DNA of 64,000 nt from Diorhabda sublineata. Taxonomy: Eukaryota > Arthropoda > Insecta > Coleoptera > Chrysomelidae. The translations under genes were made by a program, and so were the position numbers. Positions within the stretch are counted from its first letter, which is position 1; each line of letters opens with the position of its first letter. Shown piece after piece: positions 13,674-27,319 of the stretch. The DNA lies in assembly GCF_026230105.1 (NCBI RefSeq), contig NW_026614188.1:186001-250000 (forward strand). The letters are read 5' to 3'. The notes under the pieces were generated by a model. That model worked only from the letters and a program-made list of their open reading frames with translations, searched no databases and was not told where the DNA came from.

Positions 13674-14777
13674 TTGGAATTCGACTTCAAATTAGGAAGA
13701 TAGACTTTAAAAATTTTCCATATTTTCAAAGTGACAGTTGACCTCAATGGTCTTCAATGGATGTTATTCGATGATATCTGACAAAGTTAGATGCAAACGC
13801 ACTCAAATATATAAGAAATGTTGAAATCCGACTTCACATTAGGAAGATAGACTTTGAAAATTTTCAATTATTACAAAGTGACAGTTGACCTCAATGGTCT
13901 TCAATCGATGTTATTTGATGATATCTGACAAAGTTAGATGCAAACTCACTCAAATATATGAGAAATGTTGAAATTCGACTTCAAATTAGAAAGATAGACT
14001 TCGAAAATTTTCAATTATTACAAAGTGACGTTGACCTCAATGGGCTTCAATGGATGTTATTTGATGATATCTGACAAAGTTAGATGCAAACTCACTCAAA
14101 TATATGAGAAATTCTGAAATTCGACTTCAAATTAGGAAGATAGACTTTGAAAATTTTCCATATTTACAAAGTGACGTTGACCTCAATGGTCTTCAATCGA
14201 TGTTATTCGATGATATCTGAAAAAGTTAGATGCAAACTTACTCAAATATATGAGAAATGTTGAAATTCGACTTCAAATTAGGAAGATAGACTTTGAAAAT
14301 TTTCCATATTTTCAAAGTGACAGTTGACCTCAATGGGCTTCAATGGATGTTATTCGATGATATCTGACAAAATTAGATGCAAACTCACTCAAATATATGA
14401 GAAATGTTGAAATTCGACTTCAAATTAGAAAGATAGACTTCGAAAATTTTCAATTATTACAAAGTGACAGTTGACCTCAATAGGCTTCAATCGATGTTAT
14501 TCGATGATATCTGCCAAAGTTAGATGCAAACTCACTCAAATATATGAGAAATGCTGACATTCGACTTCAAATTAGGAAGATAGACTTTGAAAATTTTCCA
14601 TATTTTCAAAGTGACAGTTGACCTCAATGGACTTCAATGGATGTTATTCGATGATATCTGATAAAGTTAGATGCAAACTCACTCAAATATATGAGAAATG
14701 TTGAAATTCGACTTCAAATTAGAAAGATAGACTTCGAAAATTTTCAATTATTACAAAGTGACAGTTGACCTCAATGG
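12976..14777. repeat. Copy 2 of 1.8-kb duplicated block (period 2,640 bp)
   Basis: Matches 10,336-12,137 in all rows compared, including the chimeric joint (now near 13,827) and both 146-bp units. The bounding mismatches are at 12,975 (C against T in ACTTCG/ACTTTG) and 14,778 (GGTTTTC against GGGCTTC). Confidence 0.9.
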
Positions 14778-15304
14778 TTTTCAATCGATGTTATTCGATG
14801 ATATCTGACAAATTTAGATGCAAACTCACTCAAATATATGAGAAATGTTGAAATTCGACTTCAAATTAGGAAGATAGACTTTGAAAATTTTCCATATTTT
14901 CAAAGTGACAGTTGACCTCAATGGTCTTCAATCGATGTTATACGATGATATCTGAGAAAGTTAGATGGAAACTCACTCAAATATATGAGAAATGTTGAAA
15001 TTCGACTTCAAGTTAGGAAGAGAGACTTTGAAAATTTTCCATATTTTCAAAGTTACAGTTGACCTCAATGGGCTTCAATGGATGTTATTCGATGACATCT
15101 GACAAAGTTAGATGCAAACTCACTCAAATATATGAGAAATGTTGAAATTGGACTTCAAATTAGGAAGATAGACTTTGAAAATTTTCCATATTTTCAAAGT
15201 GACAGTTGACCTCAATGGACTTCAATGGATGTTATTCGATGATATCTGACAAAGTTAGATGCAAACTCACTCAAATATATGAGAAATGTTGAAATTCGAC
15301 TTCA

Positions 15305-17958
15305 CATTAGGAAGATAGACTGAAAATTTTCAATTATTACAAAGTGACAGTTGACCTCAATGGGCTTCAATCGATGTTATTCGATGATATCTGAAAAATT
15401 AAGATGCAAACTCACTCAAATATATGAGAAATGTTGGAATTCGACTTCAAATTAGGAAGATAGACTTTAAAAATTTTCCATATTTTCAAAGTGACAGTTG
15501 ACCTCAATGGTCTTCAATGGATGTTATTCGATGATATCTGACAAAGTTAGATGCAAACGCACTCAAATATATAAGAAATGTTGAAATTCGACTTCAAATT
15601 AGAAAGATAGACTTTGAAAATTTTCAATTATTACAAAGTGACAGTTGACCTCAATAGGCTTCAATGGATGTCATTCGATGATATCTGACAAAGTTAGATG
15701 CAAACTCACTCAAATATATGAGAAATGTTGAAATCCGACTTCACATTAGGAAGATAGACTTTGAAAATTTTCAATTATTACAAAGTGACAGTTGACCTCA
15801 ATGGTCTTCAATCGATGTTATTTGATGATATCTGACAAAGTTAGATGCAAACTCACTCAAATATATGAGAAATGTTGAAATTCGACTTCAAATTAGAAAG
15901 ATAGACTTCGAAAATTTTCAATTATTACAAAGTGACAGTTGACCTCAATGTGCTTCAATCGATGTTATTCGATGATATCTGACAAAGTTAGATGCAAACT
16001 CACTCAAATATATGAGAAATTCTGAAATTCGACTTCAAATTAGGAAGATAGACTTTGAAAATTTTCCATATTTACAAAGTGACGTTGACCTCAATGGTCT
16101 TCAATCGATGTTATTCGATGATATCTGACAAAGTTAGATGCAAACTCACTCAAATATATGAGAAATGTTGAAATTCGACTTCAAATTAGGAAGATAGACT
16201 GAAAATTTTCAATTATTACAAAGTGACAGTTGACCTCAATGGGCTTCAATCGATGTTATTCGATGATATCTGAAAAATTAAGATGCAAACTCACTCAAAT
16301 ATATGAGAAATGTTGGAATTCGACTTCAAATTAGGAAGATAGACTTTAAAAATTTTCCATATTTTCAAAGTGACAGTTGACCTCAATGGTCTTCAATGGA
16401 TGTTATTCGATGATATCTGACAAAGTTAGATGCAAACGCACTCAAATATATAAGAAATGTTGAAATTCGACTTCAAATTAGAAAGATAGACTTTGAAAAT
16501 TTTCAATTATTACAAAGTGACAGTTGACCTCAATAGGCTTCAATGGATGTCATTCGATGATATCTGACAAAGTTAGATGCAAACTCACTCAAATATATGA
16601 GAAATGTTGAAATCCGACTTCACATTAGGAAGATAGACTTTGAAAATTTTCAATTATTACAAAGTGACAGTTGACCTCAATGGTCTTCAATCGATGTTAT
16701 TTGATGATATCTGACAAAGTTAGATGCAAACTCACTCAAATATATGAGAAATGTTGAAATTCGACTTCAAATTAGAAAGATAGACTTCGAAAATTTTCAA
16801 TTATTACAAAGTGACAGTTGACCTCAATGTGCTTCAATCGATGTTATTCGATGATATCTGACAAAGTTAGATGCAAACTCACTCAAATATATGAGAAATT
16901 CTGAAATTCGACTTCAAATTAGGAAGATAGACTTTGAAAATTTTCCATATTTACAAAGTGACGTTGACCTCAATGGTCTTCAATCGATGTTATTCGATGA
17001 TATCTGACAAAGTTAGATGCAAACTCACTCAAATATATGAGAAATGTTGAAATTCGACTTCAAATTAGGAAGATAGACTGAAAATTTTCAATTATTACAA
17101 AGTGACAGTTGACCTCAATGGGCTTCAATCGATGTTATTCGATGATATCTGAAAAATTAAGATGCAAACTCACTCAAATATATGAGAAATGTTGGAATTC
17201 GACTTCAAATTAGGAAGATAGACTTTAAAAATTTTCCATATTTTCAAAGTGACAGTTGACCTCAATGGTCTTCAATGGATGTTATTCGATGATATCTGAC
17301 AAAGTTAGATGCAAACGCACTCAAATATATAAGAAATGTTGAAATTCGACTTCAAATTAGAAAGATAGACTTTGAAAATTTTCAATTATTACAAAGTGAC
17401 AGTTGACCTCAATAGGCTTCAATGGATGTCATTCGATGATATCTGACAAAGTTAGATGCAAACTCACTCAAATATATGAGAAATGTTGAAATCCGACTTC
17501 ACATTAGGAAGATAGACTTTGAAAATTTTCAATTATTACAAAGTGACAGTTGACCTCAATGGTCTTCAATCGATGTTATTTGATGATATCTGACAAAGTT
17601 AGATGCAAACTCACTCAAATATATGAGAAATGTTGAAATTCGACTTCAAATTAGAAAGATAGACTTCGAAAATTTTCAATTATTACAAAGTGACAGTTGA
17701 CCTCAATGTGCTTCAATCGATGTTATTCGATGATATCTGACAAAGTTAGATGCAAACTCACTCAAATATATGAGAAATTCTGAAATTCGACTTCAAATTA
17801 GGAAGATAGACTTTGAAAATTTTCCATATTTACAAAGTGACGTTGACCTCAATGGTCTTCAATCGATGTTATTCGATGATATCTGACAAAGTTAGATGCA
17901 AACTCACTCAAATATATGAGAAATGTTGAAATTCGACTTCAAATTAGGAAGATAGACT
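15305..17958. repeat. Three tandem copies of an 879-bp, six-monomer higher-order repeat
   Basis: Three independent markers each step by 879 bp: the GACTGAAAA short unit (15,321, 16,200, 17,079), GGATGTCATTCG (T at 15,671, 16,550, 17,429) and GTGACGTTGACC (16,081, 16,960, 17,839). The length is four 147-bp, one 145-bp and one 146-bp monomer. Other private markers inside the unit are AATGTGCTTC and AAATCCGAC. The left bound is the CACATT/CAAATT mismatch at 15,304 and the right bound is GACTT against GACTG at 17,959. Confidence 0.93.
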
Positions 17959-18229
17959 TTGAAAATTTTCCATATTTTCAAAGTGACAGTTGACCTCAAT
18001 GGACTTCAATGGATGTTATTCGATGATATCTGACAAAGTTAGATGCAAACTCACTCAAATATATGAGAAATGTTGAAATTCGACTTCACATTAGGAAGAT
18101 AGACTGAAAATTTTCAATTATTACAAAGTGACAGTTGACCTCAATGGTCTTCAATCGATGTTATTTGATGATATCTGACAAAGTTAGATGCAAACTCACT
18201 CAAATATATGAGAAATGTTGAAATTCGAC

Positions 18230-19085
18230 TTCAAATTAGGAAGATAGACTGAAAATTTTCAATTATTACAAAGTGACAGTTGACCTCAATGGGCTTCAAT
18301 CGATGTTATTCGATGATATCTGAAAAATTAAGATGCAAACTCACTCAAATATATGAGAAATGTTGGAATTCGACTTCAAATTAGGAAGATAGACTTCAAA
18401 AATTTTCCATATTTTCAAAGTGACAGTTGACCTCAATGGTCTTCAATGGATGTTATTCGATGATATCTGACAAAGTTAGATGCAAACGCACTCAAATATA
18501 TAAGAAATGTTGAAATTCGACTTCAAATTAGAAAGATAGACTTTGAAAATTTTCAATTATTACAAAGTGACAGTTGACCTCAATAGGCTTCAATGGATGT
18601 CATTCGATGATATCTGACAAAGTTAGATGCAAACTCACTCAAATATATGAGAAATGTTGAAATCCGACTTCACATTAGGAAGATAGACTTTGAAAATTTT
18701 CAATTATTACAAAGTGACAGTTGACCTCAATGGTCTTCAATCGATGTTATTTGATGATATCTGACAAAGTTAGATGCAAACTCACTCAAATATATGAGAA
18801 ATGTTGAAATTCGACTTCAAATTAGAAAGATAGTCTTCGAAAATTTTCAATTATTACAAAGTGACAGTTGACCTCAATAGGCTTCAATCGATGTTATTCG
18901 ATGATATCTGACAAAGTTAGATGCAAACTCACTCAAATATATGAGAAATTCTGAAATTCGACTTCAAATTAGGAAGATAGACTTTGAAAATTTTCCATAT
19001 TTACAAAGTGACGTTGACCTCAATGGTCTTCAATCGATGTTATTCGATGATATCTGACAAAGTTAGATGCAAACTCACTCAAATA
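18230..19085. repeat. Diverged fourth copy of the 879-bp higher-order repeat
   Basis: The same marker order continues after two extra monomers: GACTGAAAA at 18,250, GGATGTCATTCG at 18,600 and GTGACGTTGACC at 19,010. These lie 1,171 bp from copy three, which is 879 plus a 147- and a 145-bp monomer. This copy has private changes: GACTTCAAAAA near 18,393, TAGTCTTCG near 18,832 and AATAGGC in place of AATGTGC. Limits are approximate. Confidence 0.8.
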
Positions 19086-22000
19086 TATGAGAAATGTTGA
19101 AATTCGACTTCAAATTAGAAAGATAGACTTCGAAAATTTTCAATTATTACAAAGTGACAGTTGACCTCAATGGTTTTCAATCGATGTTATTCGATGATAT
19201 CTGACAAAGTTAGATGCAAACTCACTCAAATATATGAGAAATGCTGACATTCGACTTCAAATTAGGAAGATAGACTTTGAAAATTTTCCATATTTTCAAA
19301 GTGACAGTTGACCTCAAATGGACTTCAATGGATGTTATTCGATGATATCTGATAAAGTTAGATGCAAACTCACTCAAATATATGAGAAATGTTGAAATTC
19401 GACTTCAAATTAGAAAGATAGACTTCGAAAATTTTCAATTATTACAAAGTGACAGTTGACCTCAATGGTTTTCAATCGATGTTATTCGATGATATCTGAC
19501 AAAGTTAGATGCAAACTCACTCAAATATATGAGAAATGTTGAAATTCGACTTCAAATTAGAAAGATAGACTTCGAAAATTTTCAATTATTACAAAGTGAC
19601 AGTTGACCTCAATGGTTTTCAATCGATGTTATTCGATGATATCTGACAAAGTTAGATGCAAACTCACTCAAATATATGAGAAATGTTGAAATTCGACTTC
19701 AAATTAGGAAGATAGACTTTGAAAATTTTCCATATTTTCAAAGTGACAGTTGACCTCAATGGTCTTCAATCGACGTTATACGATGATATCTGAGAAAGTT
19801 AGATGGAAACTCACTCAAATATATGAGAAATGTTGAAATTCGACTTCAAGTTAGGAAGAGAGACTTTGAAAATTTTCCATATTTTCAAAGTTACAGTTGA
19901 CCTCAATGGTCTTCAATCGATGTTATTCGATGATATCTGACAAAGTTAGATGCAAACTCACTCAAATATATGAGAAATGTTGAAATTCGACTTCAAATTA
20001 GAAAGATAGACTTCGAAAATTTTCAATTATTACAAAGTGACAGTTGACCTCAATGGTTTTCAATCGATGTTATTCGATGATATCTGACAAAGTTAGATGC
20101 AAACTCACTCAAATATATGAGAAATGCTGACATTCGACTTCAAATTAGGAAGATAGACTTTGAAAATTTTCCATATTTTCAAAGTGACAGTTGACCTCAA
20201 TGGGCTTCAATGGATGTTATTCGATGATATCTGACAAAGTTAGATGCAAACTCACTCAAATATATGAGAAATGTTGAAATTCGACTTCACATTAGGAAGA
20301 TAGACTTTGAAAATTTTCAATTATTACAAAGTGACAGTTGACCTCAATGGGCTTCAATGGATGTTATTCGATGATATCTGACAAAGTTAGATGCAAACTC
20401 ACTCAAATATATGAGAAATGTTGAAATTCGACTTCACATTAGGAAGATAGACTTTGAAAATTTTCAATTATTACAAAGTGACAGTTGACCTCAATGGTCT
20501 TCAATCGATGTTATTCGATGATATTTCACAGAGTTAGATGCAAACTCACTCAAATATATGAGAAATGTTGAAATTCGACTTCAAATTAGGAAGATAGACT
20601 TTGAAAATTTTCCATATTTTCAAAGTGACAGTTGACCTCAATGGGCTTCAATGGATGTTATTCGATGATATCTGACAAAGTTAGATGCAAACTCACTCAA
20701 ATATATGAGAAATGTTGAAATTCGACTTCACATTAGGAAGATAGACTTTAAAAATTTTCAATTATTACAAAGTGACAGTTGACCTCAATAGGCTTCAATG
20801 GATGTTATTCGATGATATCTGACAAAGTTAGATGCAAACTCACTCAAATATATGAGAAATGTTGAAATTCGACCTCAAATTAGGAAGATAGACTTTGAAA
20901 ATTTTCCATATTTTCAAAGTGACAGTTGACCTCAATGGGCTTCAATGGATGTTATTCGATGATATGTGAAAAAATTAGATGCAAACTCACTCAAATATAT
21001 GAGAAATGTTGAAATTCGACTTCACATTAGGAAGATAGACTTTGAAAATTTTCAATTATTACAAAGTGACAGTTGACCTCAATGGTCTTCAATCGATGTT
21101 ATTCGATGATATTTGACAGAGTTAGATGCAAACTCACTCAAATATATGAGAAATGTTGAAATTCGACTTCAAATTAGGAAGATAGACTTTGAAAATTTTC
21201 CATATTTTCAAAGTGACAGTTGACCTCAATGGGCTTCAATCGATGTTATTCGATGATATCTGACAAAGTTAGATGCAAACTCACTCAAATATATGAGAAA
21301 TGTTGAAATTCGACTTCACATTAGGAAGATAGACTTTGAAAATTTTCAATTATTACAAAGTGACAGTTGACCTCAATGGTCTTCAATCGATGTTATTCGA
21401 TGATATCTGACAAAGTTAGATGCAAACTCACTCAAATATATGAGAAATGTTGAAATTCGACTTCACATTAGGAAGATAGACTTTGAAAATTTTCAATTAT
21501 TACAAAGTGACAGTTGACCTCAATGGTCTTCAATGGATGTTATTCGATGATATCTGACAAAGTTAGATGCAAACTCACTCAAATATATGAGAAATGTTGA
21601 AATTCGACTTCACATTAGGAAGATAGACTTTGAAAATTTTCAATTATTACAAAGTGACAGTTGACCTCAATGGTCTTCAATCGATGTTATTCGATGATAT
21701 CTGACAAAGTTAGATGCAAACTCACTCAAATATATGAGAAATGTTGAAATTCGACTTCACATTAGGAACATAGACTTTGAAAATTTTCCATATTTACAAA
21801 GTGACAGTTGACCTCAATGGTCTTCAATCGATGTTATTCGATGATATCTGACAGAGTTAGATGCAAACTCACTCAAATATATGAGAAATGTTGAAATTCG
21901 ACTTCAAATTAGGAAGATAGACTTTGAAAATTTTCCATATTTTCAAAGTGACAGTTGACCTCAATGGGCTTCAATGGATGTTATTCGATGATATCTGACA

Positions 22001-23480
22001 AAGTTAGATGCAAACTCACTCAAATATATGAGAAATGTTGAAATTCGACTTCACATTAGGAAGATAGACTTTGAAAATTTTCAATTATTACAAAGTGACA
22101 GTTGACCTCAATGGGCTTCAATGGATGTTATTCGATGATATCTGACAAAGTTAGATGCAAACTCACTCAAATATATGAGAAATGTTGAAATTCGACTTCA
22201 CATTAGGAAGATAGACTTTGAAAATTTTCAATTATTACAAAGTGACAGTTGACCTCAATGGTCTTCAATCGATGTTATTCGATGATATTTGACAGTGTTA
22301 GATGCAAACTCACTCAAATATATGAGAAATGTTGAAATTCGACTTCAAATTAGGAAGATAGACTTTGAAAATTTTCAATTATTACAAAGTGACAGTTGAC
22401 CTCAATGGTCTTCAATCGATGTTATTCGATGATATCTGACAAAGTTAGATGCAAACTCACTCAAATATATGAGAAATGTTGAAATTCGACTTCACATTAG
22501 GAAGATAGACTTTGAAAATTTTCAATTATTACAAAGTGACAGTTGACCTCAATGGGCTTCAATGGATGTTATTCGATGATATCTGACAAAGTTAGATGCA
22601 AACTCACTCAAATATATGAGAAATGTTGAAATTCGACTTCACATTAGGAAGATAGACTTTGAAAATTTTCAATTATTACAAAGTGACAGTTGACCTCAAT
22701 GGTCTTCAATCGATGTTATTCGATGATATTTGACAGTGTTAGATGCAAACTCACTCAAATATATGAGAAATGTTGAAATTCGACTTCAAATTAGGAAGAT
22801 AGACTTTGTAAATTTTCAATTATTACAAAGTGACAGTTGACCTCAATGGTCTTCAATCGATGTTATTCGATGATATTTGACAGTGTTAGATGCAAACTCA
22901 CTCAAATATATGAGAAATGTTGAAATTCGACTTCAAATTAGGAAGATAGACTTTGAAAATTTTCCATATTTTCAAAGTGACAGTTGACCTCAATGGGCTT
23001 CAATGGATGTTATTCGATGATATCTGACAAAGTTAGATGCAAACTCACTCAAATATATGAGAAATGTTGAAATTCGACTTCAAATTAGGAAGATAGACTT
23101 TGAAAATTTTCCATATTTTCAAAGTGACAGTTGACCTCAATGGGCTTCAATGGATGTTATTCGATGATATCTGACAAAGTTAGATGCAAACTCACTCAAA
23201 TATATGAGAAATGTTGAAATTCGACTTCACATTAAGAAGATAGACTTTGAAAATTTTCAATTATTACAAAGTGACAGTTGACCTCAATGGGCTTCAATGG
23301 ATGTTATTCGATGATATCTGACAAAGTTAGATGCAAACTCACTCAAATATATGAGAAATGTTGAAATTCGACTTCACATTAGGAAGATAGACTTTGAAAA
23401 TTTTCAATTATTACAAAGTGACCGTTGACCTCAATGGTCTTCAATCGATGTTATTCGATGATATTTGACAGTGTTAGATG

Positions 23481-24068
23481 CAAACTCACTCAAATATATG
23501 AGAAATGTTGAAATTCGACTTCAAATTAGGAAGATAGACTTTGAAAATTTTCCATATTTTCAAAGTGACAGTTGACCTCAATGGGCTTCAATGGATGTTA
23601 TTCGATGATATCTGACAAAATTAGATGCAAACTCACTCAAATATATGAGAAATGTTGAAATTCGACTTCACATTAGGAATATAGACTTTAAAAATTTTCA
23701 ATTATTACAAAGTGACAGTTGACCTCAATAGGCTTCAATGGATGTTATTCGATGATATCTGACAAAGTTAGATGCAAACTCACTCAAATATATGAGAAAT
23801 GTTGAAATTCGACTTCAAATTAGGAAGATAGACTTTGAAAATTTTCCATATTTTCAAAGTGACAGTTGACCTCAATGGACTTCAATGGATGTTATTCGAT
23901 GATATCTGACAAAGTTAGATGCAAACTCACTAAAATATATGAGAAATGTTGAAATTCGACTTCACATTAGGAAGATAGACTTTGAAAATTTTCAATTATT
24001 ACAAAGTGACAGTTGACCTCAATGGTCTTCAATCGATGTTATTCGATGATATCTGACAAAGTTAGATG
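23481..24068. repeat. Four-monomer block repeated near 31.4 kb
   Basis: A class A unit, an F unit with the rare GGAATATAG, an A unit with GGACTTCAATGG and a B unit with CACTAAAATAT follow each other here and again from 31,411, an offset of 7,930 bp (54 monomers minus 8). Small differences exist, such as ACAAAATTAG at the tail of the first unit. The shared rare states point to a common origin. Confidence 0.75.
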
Positions 24069-25097
24069 CAAACTCACTCAAATATATGAGAAATGTTGAA
24101 ATTCGACTTCACATTAGGAAGATAGACTTTGAAAATTTTCCATACTTTCAAAGTGACAGTTGACCTCAATGGGCTTCAATGGATGTTATTCGATGATATC
24201 TGACAAAGTTAGATGCAAACTCACTCAAATATATGAGAAATGTTGAAATTCGACTTCACATTAGGAAGATAGACTTTGAAAATTTTCCATATTTTCAAAG
24301 TGACAGTTGACCTTAATGGGCTTCAATGGATGTTATTCGATGATATCTGACAAAGTTAGATGCAAACTCACTCAAATATATGAGAAATGTTGAAATTCGA
24401 CTTCAAATTAGGAACATAGACTTTGAAAATTTTCCATATTTACAAAGTGACAGTTGACCTCAATGGTCTTCAATCGATGTTATTCGATGATATCTGACAG
24501 AGTTAGATGCAAACTCACTCAAATATATGAGAAATGTTGAAATTCGACTTCAAATTAGGAAGATAGACTTTGAAAATTTTCCATATTTTCAAAGTGACAG
24601 TTGACCTCAATGGGCTTCAATGGATGTTATTCGATGATATCTGACAAAGTTAGATGCAAACTCACTCAAATATATGAGAAATGTTGAAATTCGACTTCAC
24701 ATTAGGAAGATAGACTTTGAAAATTTTCAATTATTACAAAGTGACAGTTGACCTCAATGGTCTTCAATCGATGTTATTCGATGATATCTGACAAAGTTAG
24801 ATGCAAACTCACTCAAATATATGAGAAATGTTGAAATTCGACTTCAAATTAGGAAGATAGACTTTGAAAATTTTCCATATTTTCAAAGTGACAGTTGACC
24901 TCAATGGACTTCAATGGATGTTATTCGATGATATCTGACAAAGTTAGATGCAAACTCACTCAAATATATGAGAAATGTTGAAATTCGACTTCACATTAGG
25001 AAGATAGACTTTGAAAATTTTCAATTATTACAAAGTGACAGTTGACCTCAATGGTCTTCAATCGATGTTATTCGATGATATCTGACAAAGTTAGATG

Positions 25098-25234
25098 CAA
25101 ACTCACTCAAATATATGAGAAATGTTGAAATTCGACTTCAAATTAGGAAGATAGACTTTGAAAATTTTCCATACTTTCAAAGTGACAGTTGACCTCAATG
25201 GATGTTATTCGATGATATCTGACAAAGTTAGATG
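25098..25234. repeat. 137-bp monomer with 10-bp deletion
   Basis: The segment between GACCTCAATG and GATGTTATTC lacks ten bases. The normal unit holds two TCAATGG copies ten bases apart at this place, and only one remains. That is the product expected from slippage or unequal exchange between the two short direct repeats. The same unit has the CCATACTTT variant. Confidence 0.9.
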
Positions 25235-25763
25235 CAAACTCACTCAAATATATGAGAAATGTTGAAATTCGACTTCACATTAGGAAGATAGACTTTGAAA
25301 ATTTTCCATATTTTCAAAGTGACAGTTGACCTTAATGGGCTTCAATGGATGTTATTCGATGATATCTGACAAAGTTAGATGCAAACTCACTCAAATATAT
25401 GAGAAATGTTGAAATTCGACTTCACGTTAGGAAGATAGACTTTGAAAATTTTCAATTATTACAAAGTGACAGTTGACCTCAATGGTCTTCAATCGATGTT
25501 ATTCGATGATATCTGAGAGAGTTAGATGCAAACTCACTCAAATATATGAGAAATGTTGAAATTCGACTTCAAATTAGGAACATAGACTTTGAAAATTTTC
25601 CATATTTACAAAGTGACAGTTGACCTCAATGGTCTTCAATCGATGTTATTCGATGATATCTGACAGAGTTAGATGCAAACTCACTCAAATATATGAGAAA
25701 TGTTGAAATTCGACTTCAAATTAGGAAGATAGACTTTGAAAATTTTCCATATTTTCAAAGTGA

Positions 25764-26051
25764 CATAGTTGACCTCAATGGGCTTCAATGGATCTTATAC
25801 GATGATATCTGACAAGGTTACATGCAAACTCCCTCAAATATATGAGAAATGTTGAAATTCGACTTCAAATTAGGAAGTTAGACTTTGAAAATTTTCAATT
25901 AACACAAAGTGACAGTTGACCTCAATGGGCTTCATTGGATGTTATTCGATGATATCTGACAAAGTTAGATGCAAACTCACTCAAATATATGAGAAATGTT
26001 GAAATTCGACTTCAAATTAGGAAGATAGACTTTGAAAATGTTCCATATTAA
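25764..26051. repeat. Diverged patch of about two monomers
   Basis: Private changes crowd into fewer than 300 bases: GTGACATAGTTG (2-bp insertion, about 25,765), GATCTTATACG (25,791), GACAAGGTTACATG (about 25,811-25,824), ACTCCCTC (about 25,828), GGAAGTTAGAC (about 25,873), CAATTAACAC (about 25,896), TTCATTGG (about 25,931), AAAATGTTCC (about 26,036) and CATATTAAC (about 26,045). Neighbouring units carry zero to two such changes. It is still the same satellite in the same phase and orientation. Confidence 0.85.
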
Positions 26052-27319
26052 CAAAGTGACAGTTGACCTCAATGGACTTCAATGGATGTTATTCGATGAT
26101 ATCTGACAAAGTTAGATGCAAACTCACTAAAATATATGAGAAATGTTGAAATTCGACTTCACATTAGGAAGATAGACTTTGAAAATTTTCAATTATTACA
26201 AAGTGACAGTTGACCTCAATGGTCTTCAATCGATGTTATTCGATGATATCTGACAAAGTTAGATGCAAACTCACTCAAATATATGAGAAATGTTGAAATT
26301 CGACTTCAAATTAGGAACATAGACTTTGAAAATTTTCCATATTTACAAAGTGACAGTTGACCTCAATGGTCTTCAATCGATGTTATTCGATGATATCTGA
26401 CAGAGTTAGATGCAAACTCACTCAAATATATGAGAAATGTTGAAATTCGACTTCAAATTAGGAAGATAGACTTTGAAAATTTTCCATATTTTCAAAGTGA
26501 CAGTTGACCTCAATGGGCTTCAATGGATGTTATTCGATGATATCTGACAAAGTTAGATGCAAACTCACTCAAATATATGAGAAATGTTGAAATTCGACTT
26601 CACATTAGGAAGATAGACTTTGAAAATTTTCAATTATTACAAAGTGACAGTTGACCTCAATGGTCTTCAATCGATGTTATTCGATGATATCTGACAAAGT
26701 TAGATGCAAACTCACTCAAATATATGAGAAATGTTGAAATTCGACTTCAAATTAGGAAGATAGACTTTGAAAATTTTCCATATTTTCAAAGTGACAGTTG
26801 ACCTCAATGGACTTCAATGGATGTTATTCGATGATATCTGACAAAGTTAGATGCAAACTCACTCAAATATATGAGAAATGTTGAAATTCGACTTCACATT
26901 AGGAAGATAGACTTTGAAAATTTTCAATTATTACAAAGTGACAGTTGACCTCAATGGTCTTCAATCGATGTTATTCGATGATATCTGACAAAGTTAGATG
27001 CAAACTCACTCAAATATATGAGAAATGTTGAAATTCGACTTCAAATTAGGAAGATAGACTTTGAAAATTTTCCATACTTTCAAAGTGACAGTTGACCTCA
27101 ATGGGCTTCAATGGATGTTATTCGATGATATCTGACAAAGTTAGATGCAAACTCACTCAAATATATGAGAAATGTTGAAATTCGACTTCACATTAGGAAG
27201 ATAGACTTTGAAAATTTTCCATATTTTCAAAGTGACAGTTGACCTTAATGGGCTTCAATGGATGTTATTCGATGATATCTGACAAAGTTAGATGCAAACT
27301 CACTCAAATATATGAGAAA
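26052..27319. repeat. Copy 1 of 1.27-kb block (offset 5,733 bp)
   Basis: Matches 31,785-33,052 at exactly 39 x 147 bp in the rows compared. Shared rare states are CACTAAAATAT (about 26,128), GGAACATAG, GGACTTCAATGG, CCATACTTT and the L unit. Bounding mismatches are at 26,051 and 27,320 (AGAAAAG against AGAAATG). Confidence 0.8.

Noticed and set aside
14881..19905. A 33-monomer super-period linking 14.9 and 19.7 kb (both with TACGATGATATCTGAGAAAG and TTAGATGG)
   Set aside because: The offset is 33 monomers minus 13 bp, and the monomers between do not correspond in order, so only a short block is shared; the match in monomer number with the 4,832-bp duplication looks fortuitous.
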